NCBI GenBank assembly: GCA_036936605.1 | Contig: JAUPFV010000004.1 | Coordinates: forward strand, 92,530,334-92,594,333 | Reading direction: 5' to 3' | DNA: 64,000 nucleotides | Source: Limnanthes douglasii subsp. nivea | Lineage: Eukaryota > Streptophyta > Magnoliopsida > Brassicales > Limnanthaceae | In this document: positions 44,600-57,255 of the stretch, in pieces | Layout of the letters: each line of letters opens with the position of its first letter | Numbering within the stretch: position 1 is the first letter of the stretch | Notes under the pieces: model-generated | The model's input: the letters and a program-made list of their open reading frames with translations, nothing else | Databases searched by the model: none | Told to the model about the DNA's origin: nothing | Translations under genes and position numbers: made by a program

Positions 44600-46658
44600 A
44601 GACATTTAACTCCAAAACAAGAATACTTTTAGGTTTAAAGGGAACTTGCTTTGTTTGTGGCAAAATTGGTAATTTTTCTCGTAATTGCAACCTTAAGAAG
44701 AAATGTGAAAACGTATATTATGTGGAAGGAAAACTTGTTACAATTGTGACAAAAGGTCAATACAATTGAGGACAGAACTTCCGGGTTGTAGTACGATACA
44801 TGCGTATCGGTTCAAGTTTACCATGACAAATCTCTAATTAAGAAAATAAAAAAGGTAATAGCACGAAAGATGTGTATATGGGAAATAAAAACAAGTCTAA
44901 CGTGGAAGACGCGGTAGTGTTACGTTAATATTCACGAGTGGTAAATGGATAACTCTTGCAAATGAACAAAAACTTAGTTTTTGGCGATCTATTGGCTAAA
45001 GCAAAAAATTTGTCTATGTACGAATCTAAGAAACTTGTTTTGTTCAAAAGTAATACCTTCATTTAAAAATGGATACTCTTGTAATAACATGGTGGAACTA
45101 TATACTAATGATTGTATTAATTAAGTAAAACAATTTATCTACTCTTGCTATTGTAATGATTATTTGTTACGACATGATAAACTTGTTTATATAGGTTATA
45201 AGACACTAAATATTATTGGTAAAATCAAATCTATAAATTTTGATATATGTCCGTATGAAAAATGTGAATAGTATGTTGAATCAAAGATGATTTAAAAATG
45301 TAAAAGTTATTGGACTTGCACACAAATGTATGTGAGTTAAACAATGTTTTGACGCGTGAGGACAAATGATACTGTATAACATTCATAGATAACTACTCTA
45401 GATTTACTTACATCTATTACTTAAACAAAGTGATAAGGTATTTAATGTGTTTTAGATATTTGCATATATTAAAAGAACAATTAGACATTCAGATAAAAAT
45501 TGTACGTGGTGAGAAATATTTTCAGGAGAATTTTATGGGTTCTGCACATAGTATAGTATAATACATAAATGTTCGATGTCTTATACGCAGCAAAAGAACG
45601 AATTAATTGTACGCAAAAATAAAAACTTGATTGAAATGATCAATATTATGTTAGTTGATTCTCAATATTTTATTAATTTTAGGGTGAAGCTGGTTTAACT
45701 GCATATCATAGTAATTGTATTTATTTTTTTAAAAATGTAATATCTCTTTATGCACTGTGGAAGGAAAGTAAAACAAATTTTGTATTCTTTAAGGTGCATA
45801 TGTGTTTAAAATTATACAAAAACACATATCCAAAAAGAATAAAGCTAGGTTAAAATGTTCAAATATGCATGTTTATTGGGTATGCGGCCAATAACAAGAC
45901 TTATAAACTATTAGATTTGTAGTCTAATATTGTGTTCGAATTTAGGGAAATAAATTTATTTGAATCCAAGTTAGTTAATGATACAAGAGTCAAGACTCAA
46001 CCAAATCTAAAAGAGATAAAAGATCTAAAAATTTAAAATCTGATAAGATCAATTCTTAAAATTATCTTTGTGGTAGAATGAATTCGTATATAAATCACAC
46101 AAAAAATTATAGTGGCTCTTTCTTTAGACAACAACCCTAAATTTTATAAGAAAATGATATTTGCATGATATTTTATGTTTTTGCAAGAGTCCATAAATGA
46201 TTAAATAAATTCAATTATTTCTATCACATATGAGAACTGGTTGATTTACATTCGGACTGAAGATCAATTGGTTGTAAGTTGGTATTCCGGAAGAAATATC
46301 CTACAAATGATATTATTCAAGCATTTAATGTAAGATTGGCAACCAAATGTTTTTGACAAAAAAAAGAACAATATTATTTTGACACATATGTTCCGGATTC
46401 TAGAACTACATCATAAGATTTATCTTGCAGTTTCATCGATATACAAACTAAAAATCATAAAATAAATGTCCAAATTTGATACTCCTAAATGAAGATTTCA
46501 ACGAGGAGGTTTACATCGAAAACTCCAAAGGTTTTGTAATTCTCGGAAATAAATCTAAGATGTATAGACTTGTTAAGTAATTATATAGTTTAAGACAAAC
46601 ACATAAGAAATATTATGAAAAGTTAGATAATGTGATTGTATCTTATGGGTTTAGAAAT
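44600..46658 (+). pseudogene. Copia relic C, left part: gag knuckle to reverse transcriptase
   Basis: At 44647-44688 a gag zinc knuckle reads CFVCGKIGNFSRNC, with the CX2CX4HX4C His changed to Asn. Further along are a protease/GAG-pre-integrase stretch (DVYMGNKNKSNVE near 44865) and RT pieces from 46270 on: CKLVFRKKYPTNDIIQAFN, YFDTYVPDSRTTS, then KMYRLVK..Y.LRQTHKKYYEKL up to VSYGF at 46650. The order matches copia RT, with many stops and shifts. RT is interrupted at 46658 by Tat-2 and resumes at 57256. Confidence 0.75.
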
Positions 46659-46983
46659 TGATAAGGTCATAAGATGTCAAGATTATTATGGGGTTTAATT
46701 GATATTAGAGAAGCAAATAAGGGCATATTTGTAAATATTGGGAAACATAGAAAACAAGTGTACTTAGGAGGCCAACATGTAATTACTTAAACATAGCATG
46801 TGTCAGTGGAGCCCACTGACCCTATATAAGGAAAGATCCCCTTTTTGGGAAAATTGTACTTTCTAATAATTAGTACTTTGATTTGACTACTTTCTCTCTC
46901 TACGACTTTGCATTTATTCCTCTGGCACGATTCCACTATACAATTCATTCAATATTCAGTCCTGGATATTTCTGGAACTATCA
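46659..46983 (+). repeat. Tat-2 5' LTR
   Basis: TG..CA, 325 bp, with TATA box CCTATATAAGG at about 46812. The primer site TTGGCGCCGTCTG starts at 46984. Confidence 0.92.
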
Positions 46984-47001
46984 TTGGCGCCGTCTGTGGG
47001 A
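46984..47001 (+). other. Tat-2 primer-binding site
   Basis: TTGGCGCCGTCTGTGGGA immediately after the 5' LTR. The TGGCGCC start fits the 3' end of a tRNA such as Asp; the exact tRNA is not determined. Confidence 0.75.
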
Positions 47002-47066
47002 ACGAGTGATACCCGGAGATCAAGTTCTCCAAAATCTCGACCCAAAGAAAAACTTAAATTCAGGGA

Positions 47067-50000
47067 ATGGGTATGGAGGCTAGTGAAGGAAAGGCAAAAG
47101 AGAAAGGCTCCGATAAGGAAATTTCTTATTCGAAAAATCGACGCTCTGAGGAGCAGTACGATGATCATGATCAGTATAACCAAGGTTGAGGCAAACGTTC
47201 GACCCTTATCATGACCAGATAACAGTTACTCGATGACATAGCCAAGCTTAATGCTGAGAAAAGGGCGGCCTTGGCTGAAAAGGAGTATCGATTGGACAGT
47301 CGAGGAGAACGATCATGCGAAAATGGCAAATAGGATAATTGTATTGTTAATCAGGACGAGGGTGATTTTTATAAGGGCAGAACTCGAGTGCAAAAGCGCA
47401 ATGATATTTTGACGAAAACGTATGGACTGCAAACCAAGCAAAAATATGAGTATTCGACCGAGGAAAACCTGTATGAATTATCCTCTCCAGATCGGGAAGC
47501 CCGATGCTTTAGAAGGGATAAAAGAATTATTCAGGAGTGAGATATTCGAAGATGTAAATCGCGCCAAGCGAAAATAACAAAACCCCAGGGGGATATCATC
47601 GACAAAGTAACTCTCATTTCCATGCAAAATGAGGGGGCGATAAAAGTTAATAGAAGATAGCAAATCAACGTCCCACAGTTTCAGTTTCCATTGGGGAGCC
47701 AAACTTACGGGTATAGGATCGGAAGCCAGTTTGCTAACCCACTTGAAGAAGGGCTATATGCAACCCACACAGAAGGGTTAAATAGTGGAGCCTTCGAGTT
47801 CAGGCATAACTGGAGATCATTTCCCATCTCAGATGAGATTTTGTCGGGAAACCTCCCGACGCAATTTGAAATTTCTAAACCAGAAAAATACGATAGGAAG
47901 AAAGACCCCGATAACCATTTGGAAGCATTCAAGAACTTCATGTTAAGTTTTGACAATGATGATAAATTAATCTGCCGAGATTTTTCGATGACGTTTAAGG
48001 ATTGAGCGTCAAAATGGTATAATCGGTTGCCTTAGGGATGTATTAAAAACTTTAGCATGTTCTGGCTGATGTTTAGACAACAGTTTGTAGGAAGCAAAAA
48101 CTTCCGAGCAAACGGTGACAAAATCGTAAATTGTCGACAAAGGGTCGGCGAAAGTTTGAGGGACTACACCCGACGCTTTGTAGATGCAAAAACCGATCTT
48201 GATTATTCCGATGAGAGTATTGCTTTAAAAGGTTATAGGCTGGGTTTGTTTCCAAGTCCTATGAAGCAAGCTATAGCAAAAAATCAAGCTTTTACTTTCT
48301 CTGCCTTGTTAGTTCAAGTGGAAAAGCATATTCTAATTAAAGCGATTGTAGCGTCTGAATTGGCAGCTCAAATCTAAGAAATTGCACAAGCTTCGGTGGT
48401 ATCATATCAACAAAATTTGCAGAAGATAATTTCGGTTTCTCAACCACAACCAATAACTACTTTGGCACCGACAACACAGCAATCGAATGGGAATGGGTCG
48501 GGGAATTCGACGCAGAAAGTAAGGAACAACAACCAAGTAAATTCGTACCGACCCATATCAAATAAATCGGGTTGACCCGCCCATTTGGTAGATTTAACCG
48601 AGTGCGTTTCAACTATCTTTGACAAGTCAAAGAAAAGCGTACATTTTTGAAAACCTATTCTGATCATAACTCCTCGCGAGAGCCGGAAGAACCGATACTG
48701 TCGGTATCATGAGAATTTTGGGCACGACACCAAAGATTACATCGCGTTAAAGAAAGAGGTACAAGTGCTAATTGATAATGGGAAATTGACAAACTATGTG
48801 AAAAATCATGTTCATCAAAGCGGGGCGTCTAATTTTAAATTTTGGAAAATATCATTTTCTTATCAATTTTTTCAAATTTTAAGAAGCCACACAGTAATTT
48901 GTAAATCAGATCGGACTGTCGTTGGTTTCATGGGAGCATCGACAGAAGTTTTTGGAAAATTTGAAGGTGTGGTCCAACTAGTCGAGGACTTTTCAAGAAG
49001 GAAGTAACGATACTTTTTGTAGTGGTAGATGCCCCTACGTTGCATAACGTAATTTTCGAGCGATCTTGGTTATCGAGGATGCATGCAGTAACCTCTACGA
49101 TTCACCAGTGTGTGAAGTATGTGGTTGGAAATAATGTCGGTATAGTCAGAAGCAGTCAGCGAACAACAAAAGGATGTTACCGAACATCGTTAGCAACAAA
49201 GACAGATAAGCAGGTGGTCGATACAAGAGATTATCAATTAGTGGGGTCGGACCCGGGATCAGAACCTGCTGATGATCCCAGGGAGACCCTAAGGTTATTG
49301 CTTACAGATGAAAATTGTTAAAGTTATGAATTTTCTAAGGGTAAAGTCTTAAAGATCGGTATAAATTTGTCCCTTTTTTTTCCAAAACAAAATAATTTAT
49401 TTCCTTAGACAAAAGCTACACTTGTTTTCTTGGTGTTCATAGGATGTTACCGGGGTTCCTGAACATGTTATTTATCATCAGTTTTCTATAAATCAAAATG
49501 TTCGACTCGTAACCCAAAATCGTTGAGTTTTTTCCCAAGAAAAGACAGAGGCAATTATTTCAGAGGTTGAAAGGTTGACTAAGGTAGGACATATCAGAGA
49601 GTCCCAGTATCCACGGTGGATGGTGAATCGAGTCTTAGTAAAAAAGAAGAATGGGAAATGGAGTATGTGCATAGACTTTACAGATCTCAATAGAGCTTGC
49701 CCTAAAGATCCATTTCCCATGCCAAGGATCGACCAGCTGGTAGATTCAACATCGGGAACAGGCTGTTATCATTTATGGATGCCTATGCGGGGTACAATCA
49801 GATAAAGTTAGACCCAAGAGATCAAGAAAGCACCACGTTCATCACGGGGAGATGACTGTATTGTTATAAGGTTATGACTTTCGGTCTGAAAAATGCAGGG
49901 GCAACTTATCAAAGACTGGTTAATAAAGTTTTTAAAGGGCAAATCGGACGAAATATTGAGGTTTACATAGATGACATGCTAGTCAAAGTATTACCGATGA

Positions 50001-52525
50001 TGACCATTTTACCGACCTCGAAGAAACGTTCGAGAACCTCAGTAAAGTAAACCTCAAGTTAAATCCAGAGAAATGCTCATTTGAAGTTCGATCCGAAAAA
50101 TTTCTAGGATTCGTGATCAGCGAAAAATGAATAGAAGCAGATCTGGTTCAGCAAAACGCTTCGAATAACATGATACCCCCGCGGAATATAAAAGAAGTAC
50201 AAATCTTAACAGGATGACTTGCAGCCCTGAATAGCTTCATCTCACGATCTTCTGAGAATTGTGCACCATTCTTTCAGGTATTAAGAAATACCAAGAATTT
50301 TAATTGGACACCTGAGTGTACCGAGGCTTTCTTAAAAATCAAAAGTTATTTATCATCCCCGACGCTATTGACAAAACCACTACCTTGAGAGACTATGTTT
50401 TTATACATAGCGGTATCAGATTATACGGTAAGCGCGGCGTTAGTTCGAGAAGAAGATCGAGTTCCTAAACCTGTTTACTATGTAAGTAAGAGCTTGTTAG
50501 ACAAATGGTACTTGAAACTTGAAAACTTAGCTTTGGCTTTGGTAACGGCCGCTAGAAAAATGCGACCTTATTTCCAAGGCCATTCAATTATGGTTCGAAC
50601 TGCCTTCCCATTAAAAAGTATGCTACAAGGACCTGATATCTCAGGACGTATGTCCAAGTGGTCGGTAGATTTGGGTGATTTTGATATTAATTTTGAACCT
50701 AGAATGACTATTAAAGGGCAGGCGCTAGAAGACTTTTTAGTAGAATTCCACTCCACCAGGGCAGATGAGACAACAATCGAGCCAGATTGGGAGCCAGATG
50801 AATGGATAGTCGAAATTGATGGTGGGTCAAGTAATAACGGTTGCGGGGGCGGTGTCCAGATCTGTACACCTTCGGGAATTGCGATGCATCAAACAATTCG
50901 TTTCAGTTTTAAAGCTTCAAACAATGAAGCTGAATATGAGGCAGCATTGGCAGGTTAAAGGTTAGCACAGATTTGTGGTGTAAGGAACGTTCGACTACTA
51001 AGCGATTCCCAACTACTTGTTAATCATGAAACGGGGAAATCCGAGGCGATAAAAGAACAGTTAGTCCAATATTTAGCAGCTCTAAGAATTTTGGCTTCAT
51101 CTTTCAAGAAAATTACTTACGAGCATGTCCGCAGGGAGCATAATACAATTGTTGATTCATTAGCAACTACAGCGTTCGTTGGTGAGTATCCGTGGATTTT
51201 AACTCAAGAGTGCCCTTCTATTTTGAAGCATAAGGAGCTAGAAAACCGACCAGAATTGGCGTGTCAAATTATAACAGCACCAAGCGTTGATTGGAGGAAT
51301 AACATCATAATTTTTTTAACGGGAGAGGTGTTACCCGACGATAAAAGTTTGGCAAGAAGTGTGCGGTACAAGGCGCGAGGTTTTGCGTTATTGTGAAATA
51401 TAATCTATAAGAAGTACGTGAGTAGACCTTTACTAAGGTGTTTGGGATAGGATGAGTCGTAGATGGTGTTGTCTGAACTGCACGACGACGAAGGGTCGGT
51501 GCATTGTGGTTTTAAAACATTGATCAGAAGAGTTTATTATCAGGATTCTACTGGCCCACGATAGCAGTCGATGCCAAAGAATTAGTTAAAAGATGCGATA
51601 TTTGCCAAAGGTTCGCTAATTCAATTCATACCCCAGCAGTCCCCCTCGAATCGATTTTAGAAGGTTTACCATTTGACATATAATGATAGATTTAGTGGGC
51701 CCACTTTCATTAGCAACCGGAGGAAGACAAACCATTGTGATGGCGGTGGATTATTTTTTGAAATGGGTCGAGGCGGAACCGCTGTCTGGAATAAAATCTA
51801 AAGACGTCGTGAAGTTTATATGGTCGAACATTTGTTTTCGGTATGGGGTCCCTCAAAAGATAACAATGGATAATGCCCCCCAATTTGACAGCAACGAAAT
51901 GAGAGAATTTTGTTCAAATCACAAAATACAACAGTGTTTCTCGGCTCCATTCCATCCCCAAGCTAATGGACAGGTCGAGGTGACAAACAGGGAGATTGTC
52001 ACTGGGCTCAAGAAGATTTTGGAAGGAAAAGCGAGAAAGTGTCCGGATTATTTGCAAGAAGTACTATGGGCATACCAAACCACGCTTCGAACTGCAACTT
52101 GGGAATCGCCCTATGCGCTAGTATACGATATGGATGCAATAATTCCTGCAAAGATAATGTTCCCGTCTTTCAGAATCAATCATTAAGAGGAGGACGCTAA
52201 CAACGAAAGCCGATCTTTAGCCTTGGATCTGATCGAGGAGAAGTGAGCCAGAGCTCACCTAAGTTCATTGCATTATCAGACCCTTATGAGAAGCAGATAT
52301 GCTTCGAAAGGTCAAAAAAAAGATTTCAAGGTTGGGGAAAAAATATTACGGAAAATTTTTCTTCACACAAAAGACAAGCATTTAAGGAAGTTAGCACCCA
52401 ATTGGGAAGGTCCGTATCAGGTGGTAGAAAAAGTAAAACCAAGGACGTATAGATTGAAAGACAATTTCGACAGACCTCTACAGCTTCCTTGGAACATTGA
52501 GTACCTTAAATTGTATCTAAAGTGA
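47067..52525 (+). pseudogene. Tat-2 gag-pol relic (protease lost; both RNase H domains and integrase present)
   Basis: Gag opens at about 47067 with a charged N-terminal region full of stops. The gag core lies at 47691-48377 (EILSGNLPTQFE, WYNRLP, GESLRDYTRRFV), and a knuckle-like FGHDTKDYIALKKEV near 48730. The protease aspartate motif is missing: the frame jumps at about 48835 into the downstream VGFMGASTEVFG strand. RT has MCIDFTDLNRACPKD and YIDD (49963-49974) across several shifts. RNase H lies at 50395-50640. The archaeal-type RNase H is retained (EIDGGSSNNG from about 50812, NNEAEYEAALAG, SDSQLLVN, EHNTIVDSLA) with TAA at 50956. Integrase (51683-52186) keeps DLVGP, DNAPQF and the Glu in GQVEVTN. 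The integrase C-terminal part reaches 52525. Confidence 0.85.
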
Positions 52526-52690
52526 TTATTAATTTTTACGTTATTTTCTTTTTCCTGTTGTAAAAAAACTTTGGTCGGGGGCATACTCTTTCCTACCATG
52601 GTGGCGCGGGAAGGTTTTAATGAGGTGTCTATAGAAACTGACCTATTTAGTAAATCGTTAAAGCCTTAAAACAAGTTGTTATTCTTACAA
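52526..52690 (+). other. Tat-2 post-pol block shared with Tat-1
   Basis: At 52577-52632, GGGGCATACTCTTTCCTACC, TGGTGGCGCGGG and AGGTTTTAATGAGGTGTCT follow each other as in Tat-1 at 24459, differing at only about two positions over some 54 bp. Confidence 0.75.
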
Positions 52691-52691
52691 G

Positions 52692-53255
52692 GTCGAACCT
52701 TTTGCAAAGGGTTTTCAACTTCTAAAGTTGATCTACGAGCTCAAATATTTTACAAGGTTTTTCAACTCAAGTTGATCTACAAGGTTGGACCTTTTGCAAA
52801 GGTTTTTCAACTAAGGTTGATCTACATATTCGAACCTTTTACAAGGTTTTTCAATTTTTTAAGTTGATCCACATATTTGAACCTTTTACAAGGTTTTTCA
52901 ATTTTTAAAGTTAATCTACATATTCGAACCTTTTACAAGGTTTTTCAATTTTTAAAGTTGATCTACGTATTCAAACCTTTTACAAGGTTTTTCAATTTTT
53001 AAAGTTGATCAACATATTCACACCTTTTACAAGGTTTTTCAATTTTTAAAGTTGATCTACATATTCGAACCTTTTACAAGGTTTTTCAGTTTTAAAAGTT
53101 TATCTACAAATTCGAACCTTTTAAAGGGTTTTTCATCTTTTAAGGTTGATCTACATATTCGAACCTTTTACAAGGTTTTGCAATTTTTAAAGTTGATCTG
53201 TGAGTTCGAACCTTTTACAGGGTTTTTTCAACTTCTAAGGTTGATCTACGCATTA
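52692..53255 (+). repeat. 47-bp tandem repeat in Tat-2 spacer, about 12 copies
   Basis: Unit approximately TCGAACCTTTTACAAGG plus TTTTTCAATTTTTAAAG plus TTGATCTACATAT. The first and last copies are most divergent and the central copies are nearly identical. It lies between pol and the antisense ORF, the region in Tat/Ogre-type elements known to breed satellite repeats. Confidence 0.93.
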
Positions 53256-53434
53256 AAGTGTAGCATATATTAACTTATAATGACGCTACTTTTTGGCATC
53301 AAAAATTGATCACTTTCGATTACAAACGGTGGAAAAACATTAGACAGCATAAGCAAAATATGAACAAGAATTTAACCATACAGTAACCAAGTCCGAATTT
53401 TCAAAAAATAAAAAACAATATATTATAAAAAATA

Positions 53435-53900
53435 GTGTTCAAACATGGGAAGGGTCTTCAGAAGATTATGTGTATTCAACTTCGGGATCTACACAAACAA
53501 CACCTTCTGGACGATCTTCTTCTAGGACATCTAGCCACATTTACCCTAACGGTAGCCGTGGAAACTATTCATAGAAGTTTAAACCGTAGTCGGCCCTTGC
53601 ATCGACGAGCTGCTTCTACATGACTTTATTGCACTTAGCAACAAAAATATTTTTCTTCTCTTTACTCTTGTCCACGACCACTTGAAGGTCGTGAATGTGT
53701 TTAGTCATTTTTATCGATCGAAGGCGAAGGTAACCGTTCTGAAGCCTTTGGGCAGCCAATTCTTCTATTGCCTTGGCATGATCTTGTTTGGCATGGGAAA
53801 CATATTGTTCCCATTTTTTCTCTTTGACATTGAAAGCTTGGATTTCAGCTTCGACTGCAGCAGCTCGAGTATTGGCACGGTCGATTACGTCCTATGACTC
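53435..53900 (-). other. Tat-2 region between tandem repeats and aORF core
   Basis: Minus-strand sequence here appears to be the decayed C-terminal part of the antisense ORF (coiled-coil-like Glu/Lys/Leu-rich pieces continue to about 53890). No separate gene. Confidence 0.4.
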
Positions 53901-56259
53901 TTTGTCCTTGGACAATGAGCTTTTCTTGAGTTCTACCAGCTCATTTTGAAGTTTATTTACCTCTATTTCTTTTAGTGTTATAAGGGAAAGCATGTTGTAT
54001 AGGGAAGTTGCTAGGATATCCGATTCTTGAAGGGAAAACGAACCCGAACTTTGAGCATGAACAGATAAAATCAGGGGATCGAGATGCATCGAACCCTCTT
54101 AGTGATGAGCACAATCTCGGTACTTCACAACAGCAGGCTTATCTAAGCGGTCCGAAGCTCTAGTCTTATCCGCAAAATGCTTTTCCTCCGAGCCTTTTCC
54201 TTTCAAAAAGGCCTCAGCAGGCGTGGCCGAATTTGCTCCTTCAAATTGCTCAAACATGGTTGGGATTGTGATATGTTCCACGGCCAGGTCGTTGTGCACT
54301 TAATCCGTCACGGGCTTCTCTTTGTATTTCTTGGTTGAAATATGGTTTCCATTGTCAGCCACGACGATTTTCTTTCTCTTTTCACCACGTCCTTTCTTTT
54401 GGTTGTTGCCGGCTAAAGGAGATTTATCTCCACTGGCGATAGGATCACTAAGGATGATAGTGGTTTCAGGCTCTGAGGTAACACTGCTTGGGGTTTTTCT
54501 TTAGTGACGCTGACGGCAACTTCCTGCCCATTTCTTGGTCGAATATCTCTTCTGACTTTACCCGTTTATTGGGCGCTCGGTCCCTCTTGGGTAAGAACAC
54601 CTCAGAATCTGGGGCATCTAACCTTTTCACGAGGTCTACGACGTTAGGAGGTATCTGCAATTGGTCGACACTCAAAGTGTCGTTCGAACATCACCAAAGA
54701 TTGCTATTGATGAGATTGGTATTTTTTAAGCATCAACAAAACTGTTGGCCCTAAATCTTTCTGGAAAAGGCTCAAAGTTTAGCAAAGATGTTTGAGGTTT
54801 TCTTAAGATAATTTTTTCTCAACTCTTGTATAGTTACCTTGCAAGCTTAAAGAAGAAGATCGGTCAATTAAAAAAAACATCTATGCAAACCTTCAGGAGT
54901 TCATTTGTAAGTTAAGGGCCTCGGGTTTTCTTTAGTCTATGGTTGGCCGTTTTTCTAGGCACCACTGATAAAGACAAACCGGTACTTCCATGATATGTCA
55001 GCTTCCAATAAATTATTTACTATCTTTCGCGGATTGGCAAGGAAAGAGTAGAATAAGGGTAATTTGGGAGACTTTAATAGTCCAGATATGGCTATGTACT
55101 CTTCCATGGATATTAGAACCTGGGCCAATCGAGAGGCCATTATGGTGGACATTAAAGTGTACCAGGCATTAAGGGTCAACTGGGTCGGGCAGATCCGAAG
55201 GATCTCGAAATACCTGACAATTTTGGGGTCGAGAGGAAGTCGCGAACCCCAGTTGAAGAGCTCAATAAAACACACTATTTCTCTTGACTCCACTGACAAG
55301 GGAGTTTCACAGGGCTTCGGGAATCGAATGTTCACACAGTCAGGAATCCCCCAGATCTTTTTTAACCCGACCTCTTCATCGGGATTGTAATACGAATACT
55401 TCCCGACAAAAAAAGAAATAATGTGATCTATGGGCAATATATTGTGATAGCCAGTTAAGACCTTGACGATCTCGGGGGAAGGGGTTCCTCATTCACTGCA
55501 AGGGAAGCTTTGCCAGCTACGGGAACCGTTTGGGCTGCTGGATCTGTCGGAAGAGTTGGTTCGGTAATTTGGGTTTCGACCTCGTCGAAAAAGATACATT
55601 TTTTGAAGGCTTGGGAATTTGTGTTTTGGTTTCAGTTTTTTGGGCTTTTTCTGGCAAAGCTTTGCCAGTGGACACAAACTCCTTAGTAGAAGGAGTTGCA
55701 AGAACAATGCTAGAACTACTATTAACTCGAGTATGACCGAGTACTGGGATTTTAGCTTTCTTAGAGGTAGCCTCTTCAAGCTTCCTCCTTTCTTTATCTT
55801 TTTGTACCACCCATTTAGGAGTAGTTGCATTATTGTGATTGGTTCGACGCCCCATGATGGTCAGAGTTAGCTGGACGAACTCAGGAGTGGTAGGCGAAGA
55901 GCTGGAATCGCCCATTGGTAAGAAATGAGTTTTTTTTTTCGGTCAATAGAATTTATGGCCTTCGAAGGTATAGGACGGATAACAGCGTCGGGATTTCTGG
56001 TTTTCAAAGAAACACTTGGGATAGTCGAGGAACCCGCTTCAGAAGATGGTTTAGACGATCCCGAGTTTTTGGGTTTTGGAAAAATTAACGGGTCTGAACT
56101 CAGCGGAGATATGACACTTTTGTGGATTAATCCTGCAGCTCGGTATTCGTCAGCCCTTTCAGTGATACTAAGATAATCAATGAAACCGGAAACTGGTTTT
56201 TTATGATGGTCAGACTTTTTCTTAGCTCTCTTATGAGAAACAGGCCTTCTCATAAACAA
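53892..56259 (-). pseudogene. Tat-2 antisense ORF, gypsy-type domain
   Basis: Minus-strand pieces: 56259-55867 (basic N-terminus MFMRRPVSHKRAKKKSDHHK then a Pro/Ser-rich linker), 55915-55517 (Ser/Thr/Lys-rich), 55437-54955 (conserved domain: WGIPDCVNIRFPKP, LFNWGSRLPLDPKIVRYF, LTLNAWYTLMSTIMASRL, YRFVFISGA), 54675-54466, 54299-54099 and 54089-53892 (KEIEVNKLQNELVELKK, coiled-coil-like). Domain order equals that of the Tat-1 aORF, with breaks between pieces. Function is unknown; possible products would come from an antisense promoter near the 3' LTR. Confidence 0.7.
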
Positions 56260-56928
56260 AATCGGAGATTCTCTCTCTAGGAAATAAGAAGAATGGCAGG
56301 TGTTTCTCTCTCTAAAACTCAGGTAAAATAGGAAAGTGAAGAAGTAAGATTAGTTATAGGCGAGTAAGTGGGCTAATGGTTCGTTCCATGGAGAAGCGTA
56401 ATCGGAAAGAGCTTCGGGAAGTTCAAGAGTCGCTTTACCAAAATATTAGTTAAGGCATACTCAAGTTATTGCAAGACGCGTGTCCACCATGACAACTCCA
56501 GCAGGCTTAGCGGGGCTAGCTTCACGATGCTCGCATTGGATAGTTCAATAGACAAAGATTTCGAATATAGGCAATGAGTCAAATAAAGACACGTGGACGA
56601 GTAAGAAAACATCTTTTTTATTAAAAGAAATGGGCTTTCGAAAAAGATAATTTGAACCAAGACCCATTGACTTCGATCAAACATGACAGTTGCAACTTTA
56701 ATTAAATTCAAAAGCGCCGGGATACAGCGGACCGACAATTCAACCCATAATAAGCTATCGTCGACGTCGGGAATTTTGTACGTTGACCATGCAAGGAAAG
56801 ATCAACCACTAACGTGTGATTTATAGCGTCGGTATCCTCCAATAGACAATTATAAGACGAACAAGATTTGGAGAGTTCCCAGCGATCAAGTAGTTTTTGC
56901 TCGACCCTCCGTAAAACTAGGATGCTAC

Positions 56929-57255
56929 TGATAAGAGCATAAAATGTCAAGATTATTATGGGGTTAGTTGATATTAGAGAAGCAAATAAGAACCTATTTG
57001 TAAATATTGGGAAACATAGAAAACAAAATTCCTTTGGAGGGTCAATATGTAATTAATTAAACATAGCATGTGTCTGTGGAGCCCACCACTGACCCCATAT
57101 AAGGAAATATCCCTTTTTCGGAAAAATGTACTTTCTAATAATTGGTACTTTGATTTGACTACTTTCTCTCTCTAAAACTTTGCATTTATTCCTGTGACAC
57201 GATTACACTATACAATTCATTTAATATTCACCCCTGGATATTTTTAGAACTATCA
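56929..57255 (+). repeat. Tat-2 3' LTR
   Basis: 327 bp, starts TGATAAGAGC after GGATGCTAC, ends GAACTATCA, followed by GACAT. Confidence 0.92.

Larger units (their letters stand above)
46659..57255 (+). mobile_element. Tat-2: complete Ty3/gypsy Tat-type LTR retrotransposon nested in copia relic C
   Basis: LTRs of 325 and 327 bp (46659-46983, 56929-57255) start TGATAAG and end GAACTATCA. The left flank is GAAAT and the right flank GACAT, a 5-bp TSD with one later change. TTGGCGCCGTCTGTGGG directly follows the 5' LTR as primer-binding site, the common form in plant gypsy elements of this kind. Layout: gag-pol (+), 47-bp tandem repeats, antisense ORF (-), purine-rich end, 3' LTR. Right and left of it the same copia RT reading is interrupted and resumed, which confirms nesting. 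Confidence 0.93.
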
